This document shows positions 1 through 5,579 of a DNA stretch of 9,129 nt, in pieces (position 1 is the first letter of the stretch; every line of letters begins with the position of its first letter). Below the pieces are notes generated by a model that made no database searches, was not told the DNA's origin, and saw nothing but the letters and a program-made list of their open reading frames with translations. The stretch is from Pseudomonadota bacterium. GTDB taxonomy: Bacteria > Pseudomonadota > Gammaproteobacteria > Pseudomonadales > Azotimanducaceae. The stretch spans positions 1-9,129 of the forward strand of contig JAACDS010000391.1 in the NCBI GenBank assembly GCA_009936895.1, in the 5' to 3' direction. Made by a program: the position numbers and the translations under genes.

Positions 1-597
1 CGACCAAACCAAGGCACTGCCTGGTGGGTCAAAGAAGGAGGCCAAGGTCCTTACGATGACATGGAACTTCGACCATTGGCCGAGCGCTGCTTGCTGGGCT
101 TTGGCTCAGTGGGCGGACCACCCATGCTGCCGGTGCTCTACAACAACCTAAAGCGCATTGTGCAAACCGATTCCCATGTCATGATCTTGACCGAAATGGT
201 TCACGACGCCCGGGTCATTCGTCTAAATGCCGAGCACCGTCCGAGTCAACTACGCTCGTGGATGGGTGACTCCGTCGGCCACTGGGAGGGCGATACGTTG
301 GTGGTCGACACCACAAATTTCGTTGCCAATCCTGCGCTAAACGGTGCCGACGAAAACTTGCGGGTCATCGAGCGTTTCAAGAAAGAGCAAGACGGCTCAC
401 TTCTCTACAGTTTTCGCGTGGAAGACCCTACGGTGTGGACTTCCGCCTGGGAGGGAGACTTCCCTTGGCCACGAACCGACGATAAGGTTTACGAATATGC
501 CTGCCACGAGGGCAACTATGCCCTAGGCAACATCATGCGCGGCGCGCGACTGCTCGAACAAGACGTCGAAACCGCCTCATCTGCCGGGGGGCAATAG
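1..597 (+). CDS. Conserved protein of unknown function, 3' part only
   Basis: The frame is open from the first base to a TAG at 595-597, giving 198 residues of a protein whose start lies outside the window. An internal ATG at 61 is not a credible start, because coding-like sequence (RPNQGTAWWVKEGG) runs upstream of it. I recognise the conserved core: GPPMLP, then an NN-x-IVQT-like segment, LTEMVHDAR, the WMGDS-x-GHWEGDTLVVDTTNF block, ENLRVIERF, and the YACHEGNYALGNIMRGAR ending. These mark a family of exported proteins usually called hypothetical in environmental Proteobacteria and Acidobacteria. I know of no assigned activity. Its ending, with a single Cys-His pair in YACHEGNY, is strongly conserved. 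The next gene, encoding a DUF6152 protein, follows after 72 bases on the same strand, so the two may be cotranscribed. I am sure that it is a real gene and do not know its function. Confidence 0.85.
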   Translation, partial: RPNQGTAWWVKEGGQGPYDDMELRPLAERCLLGFGSVGGPPMLPVLYNNLKRIVQTDSHVMILTEMVHDARVIRLNAEHRPSQLRSWMGDSVGHWEGDTLVVDTTNFVANPALNGADENLRVIERFKKEQDGSLLYSFRVEDPTVWTSAWEGDFPWPRTDDKVYEYACHEGNYALGNIMRGARLLEQDVETASSAGGQ

Positions 598-669
598 TCT
601 GCGCGGGGCGATGTAACGTCACGTAGACTAGATGCTGGATATACCGATCAACATCACAGGGAGAAGACC

Positions 670-1119
670 GTGAACACATTGATGAATTGGACGAAGCGAC
701 ACTGGCTCAAGGTAGCCGTGGCCGGTGCGGCAATTGCTGCGGCAGGCACCCAAGTGTCTGCGCATCACGCCTTTGGTGCTGAATTTGACCCCAACCGGCC
801 GCTGATTTTGCGGGGCCCCGTGGTCAAGGTGGAGTGGGTAAACCCTCACGCGTGGATCCACATGGAGCACACGACGGATGCAGGCGACACAGAAGTTTGG
901 ATGGTCGAAGGCGGCACGCCGAATACGCTGCTGCGACGCGGATTGAACAAGCGCTCGCTGGTGCCTGGCACGGTGATCGTCGTTGACGGCTATCAATCAA
1001 AAGACCGCTCCAAACGTGCGAACGGGCGGGACGTCACCCTGCAAGACGGCAGAAAAGTCTTTATGGGGTCTTCTGGCACCGGCGCGCCACGAGACGGCCG
1101 AGATCCGACCGAGAAATAG
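670..1119 (+). CDS. Exported DUF6152 family protein
   Basis: This is a 149-residue protein with a GTG start chosen because AGGGAG at 658-663 sits six bases upstream. An ATG four codons later (682) is the alternative. Residues 1-31 form a signal peptide: a basic start (KRHWLK), an Ala/Val/Gly core, and a VSA cleavage site. The mature protein would begin HHAFGAEFD, the hallmark of the DUF6152 family, followed by the family block VKVEWVNPHAWIHM (about residues 52-65). The rest is a small beta-rich domain (EVWMVEGGTPNTLLRRG, VVDGYQSKD) and a polar tail. The product should be periplasmic or secreted. The family's function is unknown. It lies behind a gene of another unknown exported family that it commonly accompanies. 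The His pair at the mature N terminus and His60 raise the possibility of metal binding, which is inference only. Confidence 0.88.
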   Translation: MNTLMNWTKRHWLKVAVAGAAIAAAGTQVSAHHAFGAEFDPNRPLILRGPVVKVEWVNPHAWIHMEHTTDAGDTEVWMVEGGTPNTLLRRGLNKRSLVPGTVIVVDGYQSKDRSKRANGRDVTLQDGRKVFMGSSGTGAPRDGRDPTEK

Positions 1120-1129
1120 GTATCTGAGT

Positions 1130-1154
1130 GAGGCAAGGCTTGCTCAAAAGCCTC
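1130..1154. other. Hairpin between convergent genes, possible weak terminator
   Basis: The 66-base gap between the DUF6152 gene and the MFS gene contains AGGCTT (1136-1141), a six-base loop, and AAGCCT (1148-1153). An alternative pairing is GAGGC (1130-1134) with GCCTC (1150-1154). The two genes converge here, where a bidirectional terminator is expected. A run of seven T at 1174-1180 lies about 20 bases past the stem, too far for a textbook intrinsic terminator on the + strand. On the - strand no T run follows the stem. I call it a hairpin with possible termination activity only. Confidence 0.3.
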
Positions 1155-1185
1155 CGCCGTTCCAACGCGTCGATTTTTTTAAACC

Positions 1186-2496
1186 TTACGATACGCGCAG
1201 GGTAATTTTGCCTTCGCGCTTCATGGCTCGGTAGAGGCCATAGAAGCCCCATCCCGATAGTCCGCTAATGACGCCTGCCGCGCCAAAGATCCAAGGCCCG
1301 ATACCGTTCCAGGAACCTGGTAATAAACCTCCGCCTTGCCATCCCGTGTAGAGCAAAATGCCAAGGAAGGGCGCGATGGCGCCACGCAATCCGGTCAAGG
1401 TAACGTGCAGACCCATATAGGCACCTAGCTGATCTTGGCGCGCGAAATCGTTGTGACCAAGCTGCCAAGCCAAGGAACCACCGCCTCTCGCGATGCCCAT
1501 GATGGTCCGAGCAATCACAAGCCAGACTAAGGATTCGAGCATGGCCCCAAGCATGGTGAGCAGCTGAGCCAAAATCCACAGTACGCTTTGTCTGGAGCGA
1601 AATTGGGCCACATGCACGCGGTCCAGATAGTTCGCCCACAGCGGCATGGAAATCAGGCTTACCGCAAAGGGTATGACCATGGTCAACATAATCGACACCG
1701 TATAAGAGGCCTCCAGTTGGCGCGTGATAATGAAGATCAAGGGTGCCTCAATCAGCATATTGCTGAAGCCGGCACCGAACATGTTGACCTGATACCAGCG
1801 AAACCATCGGTCGGTTTTAAGGATTTGTATGAACCCCATGGAACGTATCGGACTTCGCCGCTGCTGACGCTCACGCACGCGCTGGCGGGCTTCGCCAACC
1901 ACGCGGACTTGAGCGAATAGCGCGAGCCCGAGGCCACCGACTACGGCGCCAGACCAATAGATCCACGCCAAACTGTCCGGATACATGTCGAGTAGCGGTC
2001 CGATGGCGGATGAAATAATCACGGTGACGATGGCGTTGATCATTTGCAGCTGACTGGTGGCTCGGGCGCGCTGATGTCTGGCGAAATTCAGACTCCAGAT
2101 CACACTGCGTACAGTCACAACACCGGCCAGCAACACTCGAGAGGCAATCATGCTGCTCACGAGAACCGCAGCACCCCACGTGCCGCTGGGTAAGAGAGCG
2201 ACGGAAATAACGCAGGCGATTATCAAGGCTTGCAGAAGGCAGGCAACGGCAACTTTTGAGCGTCCAGCTGACAGCCGGCTCCAGAAAAAACTGGACAGAT
2301 TGGCAAACATGGGCGCCGCGCTAATGAGCGCCAAGGTCAGGGGTTCGACCTGATAAATTTTTGCGGCGATAACGCCAACCACGCCGCCTTCCAACAGAAC
2401 CAGGGCAGCCGGCATCGTGAGCTCCGCAGCCCGCTCGGCCCGAAAGCTGCGCTGTATAGACGGTGTTAAGCGCAGATCAGACCAAGACACAGACAC
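1186..2496 (-). CDS. MFS-type membrane transporter
   Basis: This is a 436-residue, strongly hydrophobic protein with about 11-12 predicted membrane helices. Approximate spans are 28-48, 52-72, 82-102, 107-127, 150-170, 176-196, 240-258, 266-288, 303-335, 362-383 and 398-422. A basic central loop (about 197-222, with RQRVRERQQRR) separates the two halves, as is usual in the major facilitator superfamily. A second basic loop follows the helix ending near 288 (YLDRVHVAQFRSRQ), in the position of the family's conserved cytoplasmic loop. The substrate cannot be read from the sequence. The dehydrogenase gene lies 41 bases upstream on the same strand, which suggests an operon and an organic-acid-related substrate, but that is inference. 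The start is either GTG at 2496 or GTG at 2490. The second has GGAG five bases ahead of it and is the better supplied with a ribosome site. Confidence 0.85.
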   Translation of the reverse strand: MSVSWSDLRLTPSIQRSFRAERAAELTMPAALVLLEGGVVGVIAAKIYQVEPLTLALISAAPMFANLSSFFWSRLSAGRSKVAVACLLQALIIACVISVALLPSGTWGAAVLVSSMIASRVLLAGVVTVRSVIWSLNFARHQRARATSQLQMINAIVTVIISSAIGPLLDMYPDSLAWIYWSGAVVGGLGLALFAQVRVVGEARQRVRERQQRRSPIRSMGFIQILKTDRWFRWYQVNMFGAGFSNMLIEAPLIFIITRQLEASYTVSIMLTMVIPFAVSLISMPLWANYLDRVHVAQFRSRQSVLWILAQLLTMLGAMLESLVWLVIARTIMGIARGGGSLAWQLGHNDFARQDQLGAYMGLHVTLTGLRGAIAPFLGILLYTGWQGGGLLPGSWNGIGPWIFGAAGVISGLSGWGFYGLYRAMKREGKITLRVS

Positions 2497-2499
2497 TCC
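2496..2499 (-). promoter_or_regulatory. Ribosome binding site favouring the second GTG of the MFS gene
   Basis: On the - strand the bases GGAG (2499 down to 2496) are followed by TGTCT and then GTG at 2490-2488. This is good Shine-Dalgarno spacing. The GTG at 2496-2494 overlaps the last G of this GGAG, so it could not use it. The true protein may therefore be two residues shorter (434). Confidence 0.5.
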
Positions 2500-2537
2500 A
2501 TTCGATGGCTGGGCAGCGGGTATTCACGCACGCGAAA

Positions 2538-3596
2538 CTAGCGATTCGGACCTCGATTCATGGGGTAGGGCTGCCAGCGTTCCAGAGGCACCTTGGGTAA
2601 AACTGTTGGATTGACGCAACTCATTGGCCATTTATTCCGCAACACCAAGGCCACTTCACGGCCGACACGACGGCGGGTTTCCGGTCGCATGCGAGTAGTC
2701 GCGGAGGCGACATGAGGGCTCACCAGAACATTCTCCATATGCAGTAGCGGGTTTTCGGTACTTGGAGGTTCTTGTTCTAACACGTCTAGGCCGGCCCCAG
2801 CGATCGCCCCCGTTTCCAGAGCATCGATCAGCGCTTGCTCATCAATAATCGGTCCGCGGGCGGTGTTGATGATGATTGAAGTTGCCTTCATTTTGCCAAA
2901 GGCATCAGCAGAGAAAGCGTGATGAGTTTCTTCATTGTGTGGCGCATGAACCGAGATAACGTCTGAGCGGGCTAACAGCTCGTCTCGACTCACCGGTTCC
3001 ACACCGTCATCGGAAATGGTGAGTTCGCTGACGTAGGGGTCGTAGGCGATCACATGCATGCCAAAGGCCTTGGCCCGTCGCGCCGTGCAGCGGGCCACAT
3101 TGCCGTAGGCAAACAGTCCCAATGTTTGGCCCATTAAACGCGGTGTGTGATTCAGCAGGGGCCTGCCAGACCACCATTGCCCCTCTGCCGCCATGCGATT
3201 CATCGCCTTCATCTGTCGGGTGCAGCCAAGCAACAGCATCAGGGCGTGGTCGGCTACTTCCTCAATGAACACATCGGGCACATTGGTGACCACAATGCCG
3301 GCCCGGGTCGCTGCCTCGATATCCACCATATCGACCCCAACGCTGCCCACACCGATCACGACGCACTTCTCAAGCTGGTCGATAAGATTGGCGTCAATTC
3401 GAAACCCCCAAGACGTGATAATGGCATCCATATGCCTCACGCCCTCAGCAAATTCCTCCGGTGTTTTGGCAGCCACTTCGATGATTTCCGCAACAGGATC
3501 CAAGGCTTCCAGTTCCAGCGAGTAACGAATGGCGAGTTCTTCAGGATTGGCCTGGCGAGGCAGCTGAATGCCGATTTTCTTCTTCTGTGCGTTCAT
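2538..3596 (-). CDS. D-isomer-specific 2-hydroxyacid dehydrogenase, NAD-dependent
   Basis: This is a 352-residue cytosolic oxidoreductase, within the usual 310-350 range of the family, that interconverts a 2-hydroxy acid and a 2-oxo acid. The substrate-binding domain is formed by both ends of the chain around a central Rossmann domain (about 108-300). Catalytic residues are in place: Arg247 in NTARGPIIDE, Glu276 in LDVLEQEPP and His295 in VSPHVAS. Asp186 after the second Rossmann strand (VIAYDPY) argues for NAD rather than NADP. The dinucleotide loop reads GLFAYGNVA, so two glycines of the usual GxGxxG are alanines (163 and 168) and only Gly165 remains. The early segment IGVGSVGVDMVDIEAATRAGI is typical of the glyoxylate/phosphoglycerate dehydrogenase-like group. 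The exact substrate is unknown. The ATG start is supported by GAGGGGAG just upstream. It is the first gene of a probable two-gene operon with the MFS transporter. Confidence 0.92.
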   Translation of the reverse strand: MNAQKKKIGIQLPRQANPEELAIRYSLELEALDPVAEIIEVAAKTPEEFAEGVRHMDAIITSWGFRIDANLIDQLEKCVVIGVGSVGVDMVDIEAATRAGIVVTNVPDVFIEEVADHALMLLLGCTRQMKAMNRMAAEGQWWSGRPLLNHTPRLMGQTLGLFAYGNVARCTARRAKAFGMHVIAYDPYVSELTISDDGVEPVSRDELLARSDVISVHAPHNEETHHAFSADAFGKMKATSIIINTARGPIIDEQALIDALETGAIAGAGLDVLEQEPPSTENPLLHMENVLVSPHVASATTRMRPETRRRVGREVALVLRNKWPMSCVNPTVLPKVPLERWQPYPMNRGPNR

Positions 3597-3705
3597 CGTC
3601 TCCCCTCATTGAATGCAAATAACTGATCGCCAGTCTAACAGGCTTGCTCAAGCCGGTGGGTTATCCCATTCTTGGTGCGCATATTGAGATGAAGGAAGCA
3701 GAACG
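3597..3705. promoter_or_regulatory. Divergent intergenic region with a hairpin, dehydrogenase and rmuC
   Basis: These 109 bases separate two divergently transcribed genes and must hold promoters for both. I see no hexamer pair close enough to consensus to name on either strand. It contains the inverted repeat GGCTT-GCTC-AAGCC (3641-3654), which could be an operator. Twelve bases of it, AGGCTTGCTCAA (3640-3651), also occur at 1136-1147. Ribosome sites lie at its edges: GAGGGGAG on the - strand (3607-3600) and AAGGAAG on the + strand (3692-3698). Confidence 0.45.
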
Positions 3706-5019
3706 GTGCCCGATATTTTTTCGTGGGTGATGTTAGTACTCGGCATAAGCGCCGGAGCCGGCATGGCTTTTTTGATTCTGAAAAATCGTGGGCAAGAAGC
3801 CCTGCACGCAAAAGACACGGAATTAGCGGGGCTGACCGCTAAGGAAGCGGTGCTGCAACTGCGACAGCAGGAGCTAACCCTGCAAGCCACCCAATTGCAA
3901 GGGGAGTTATCACAGAAGCAAAGTGACCTATCCGCCTTACAAGGTCGCATGGAGGAAGTCCAAACCAGCTTTGCGGCACGGGAAAAATTACTGCGTGAAT
4001 CCAACGAACGTATGAAAGTGGAATTTGAATCTCTGGCGACTAAAGTTCTGCATGCCCAAGGCGCTCAGCAGCGGCAATCGCTGGACGTCATGCTCAATCC
4101 CTTTCGCGAGCAGATCGGCGATTTTCGTAAGCGTGTTGAAGAAGTGTATCGATCCGATACCAAGGAGCGGGCGTCTCTGCTCAAGGAAATGCAAAACCTG
4201 CAGTCGGCCAGCGATCGCATCAATACTGAGGCAGAAAATTTAACGAAGGCCTTAAAGGGCGATAACAAAATTCAGGGCAATTGGGGCGAACTGGTGCTCG
4301 AGCGTATTCTGGAAGACTCCGGATTACGCAAGGATCACGAGTACTTTGTGCAACCCTCCAGTCGTGATGAACAAGGCCGCACCAAACGCCCAGACATCGT
4401 CATCCGCCTGCCCGAAGGCAAGGATGTTGTGGTGGATTCCAAGGTCACCTTGGTGGCCTACGAACAAGCCCTGAGCAGCGAAGACGAACAGGCCCGGCAG
4501 GTGTTTATGAAGCAGCATGTCGAAGCCGTTAAAGGACAAATCAAAAAGCTCGCGGAACAAGATTACGACCAGTTGCCCGATCTGCGGTCATTGGACTTTG
4601 TGCTCCTTTTCATTCCGATTGAGTCCGCGTTCACCTTGGCCATGGAGCTGGACCCCAAACTCTTTGTGGACGCTTTCAACAAACGCATCATGCTGGTCAG
4701 TCCAACCACGCTGATGATGGCTTTGCGGATTATCGATAACCTGTGGCAGGTAGAGAAACAAAATCGTAATGCCCAAGACATCGCGCAACGTGCCGGCGCG
4801 CTGTACGACAAGCTGCAGGGTGTCGTTGAAGAAGTGGACAAACTGGGCAAGCAGCTGGGCACCGTACAAGGCACCTACGACACCCTCTACGGCCGCCTGG
4901 CCGGCGGTCGAGGCAACCTAGTCGGTCAAGCGGAGAAACTCAGAGAACTGGGTGCACCGGTAAAGAGAATCATTGCCCCCCAGCTGGGTATCGTCGAAGA
5001 CAGGGAAAAAGAACCCTAG
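3706..5019 (+). CDS. rmuC: DNA recombination protein RmuC
   Basis: This is a 437-residue RmuC family protein, known from E. coli as a factor that limits inversions between short inverted repeats and predicted to be a nuclease. Residues 5-26 form an N-terminal membrane anchor (FSWVMLVLGISAGAGMAFLI). Residues about 30-120 are a heptad-like coiled coil rich in Gln, Glu, Leu and Ala. The RmuC domain follows, with GNWGELVLERIL at 191-202, RPDIVIRLP at 228-236, VVVDSKV at 241-247 and LLFIPIESAF at 300-309. Asp230 and the Asp244/Lys246 pair form a PD-(D/E)XK-like signature. The start is GTG, with AAGGAAG seven bases upstream. It diverges from the dehydrogenase gene and converges on an unknown gene. 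The two stop codons overlap in a shared CTAG, giving a four-base gene overlap. The fit to the family is end to end. Confidence 0.96.
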   Translation: MPDIFSWVMLVLGISAGAGMAFLILKNRGQEALHAKDTELAGLTAKEAVLQLRQQELTLQATQLQGELSQKQSDLSALQGRMEEVQTSFAAREKLLRESNERMKVEFESLATKVLHAQGAQQRQSLDVMLNPFREQIGDFRKRVEEVYRSDTKERASLLKEMQNLQSASDRINTEAENLTKALKGDNKIQGNWGELVLERILEDSGLRKDHEYFVQPSSRDEQGRTKRPDIVIRLPEGKDVVVDSKVTLVAYEQALSSEDEQARQVFMKQHVEAVKGQIKKLAEQDYDQLPDLRSLDFVLLFIPIESAFTLAMELDPKLFVDAFNKRIMLVSPTTLMMALRIIDNLWQVEKQNRNAQDIAQRAGALYDKLQGVVEEVDKLGKQLGTVQGTYDTLYGRLAGGRGNLVGQAEKLRELGAPVKRIIAPQLGIVEDREKEP

Positions 5020-5498
5020 GTCTGCTGGTCGCCTAACGCACTGATAAAGGCCGGTGTTTCGCAAATCGTATACGGATGAAGCTGATTGTCCTGCAATGGC
5101 CAGCGCAAGGTTCGTGCGCCTTCCAGCCTCTCTCTGCTCAACTGTTCGTCACTCGGCTTATGCGACACACTGTCGATGGCCTGCCAAATTGGGTTGAAGG
5201 GCTGCAAGCGATCAAAGTAGCAGCGGCTTTCTCCCCGGGAATCCGGCAGTTCCAAGACTTCGATACTGTTGATTATCGACCAGTGGGAAAACCAGCTCTC
5301 CGCACCATCGCGTACGGCAAAGAGCAGGGGTACCCTCAACTGCGCCGCCCGGGCCTTTAGAAAGAACGTCTCGGCAACCCGCCACAGGTTTTGGTCTTTG
5401 AATAGACCACCACTGTCGGCTTCCAGCATTGCCTCAATGCTTTTGGGTGTCACGACCGTAGCCAAACAAAAATCCGATACATTGTGGTCGATACTCAT
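5016..5498 (-). CDS. Unrecognised 160-residue protein
   Basis: I do not recognise this protein. It has an excellent ribosome site, AGGAGG four bases before an ATG, and fills the space between rmuC and fan1, so I take it as real. It is soluble, with no signal peptide or membrane segment. Visible features are a helical N-terminal half (SIEAMLEADSG, WRVAETFFLKARAAQL), a beta-like core (VPLLFAVRDGAESWFSHWSIINSIEVLELP, about 56-85) and a C-terminal part rich in Trp, Arg and Pro. The core, with Ser-His-Trp near residues 71-73 and alternating hydrophobic strands, loosely recalls small beta-barrel binding domains of the PUA/EVE kind. That resemblance is weak and I do not claim it. It converges on rmuC with overlapping stop codons and diverges from fan1 over 81 bases. 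The company of DNA-processing genes hints at a nucleic-acid role but does not show one. Confidence 0.7.
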   Translation of the reverse strand: MSIDHNVSDFCLATVVTPKSIEAMLEADSGGLFKDQNLWRVAETFFLKARAAQLRVPLLFAVRDGAESWFSHWSIINSIEVLELPDSRGESRCYFDRLQPFNPIWQAIDSVSHKPSDEQLSRERLEGARTLRWPLQDNQLHPYTICETPAFISALGDQQT

Positions 5499-5579
5499 CC
5501 TTCCTCCTGACCCTGTTCAATAGCCGGTGGCTGCCTACATAGGCGTCCGATCACCAGCAATCTACGCTATGCTTCGTTA
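5499..5579. promoter_or_regulatory. Divergent regulatory region, orphan gene and fan1
   Basis: These 81 bases lie between two divergent genes. On the - strand side the AGGAGG of the 160-residue gene is at 5508-5503. A short inverted repeat GCCTA-CA-TAGGC (5533-5544) could be an operator. Close to fan1, TATGCT (5568-5573) resembles a -10 box, and transcription about seven bases later would start at or next to the fan1 ATG. No good -35 element is seen at 16-18 bases upstream. I find no LexA-type CTGT-N8-ACAG site. Confidence 0.3.

Noticed and set aside
628..996. 122-codon - strand frame opposite the DUF6152 gene
   Set aside because: It lies antisense to a recognised family with a signal peptide and good ribosome site, and its product is Arg/His-rich without pattern.
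1174..1180. Run of seven T as the tail of an intrinsic terminator
   Set aside because: The nearest stem (1136-1153) ends about 20 bases earlier, and no GC-rich hairpin lies directly before the T run.
3147..3626. 159-codon open frame on the + strand opposite the dehydrogenase
   Set aside because: The - strand frame has all catalytic motifs of a known enzyme and a strong ribosome site. This one is an antisense shadow rich in His, Arg and Pro without family resemblance.
5076..5523. Two + strand frames (5076-5360 and 5269-5523) opposite the 160-residue gene
   Set aside because: Neither has a ribosome site, while the - strand gene has AGGAGG at ideal distance and spans the whole gap between rmuC and fan1.
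5499..5579. SOS (LexA) box ahead of fan1
   Set aside because: I looked for CTGT-N8-ACAG because the genes are repair genes. CTGTTCAA is present but no ACAG follows at the required spacing.
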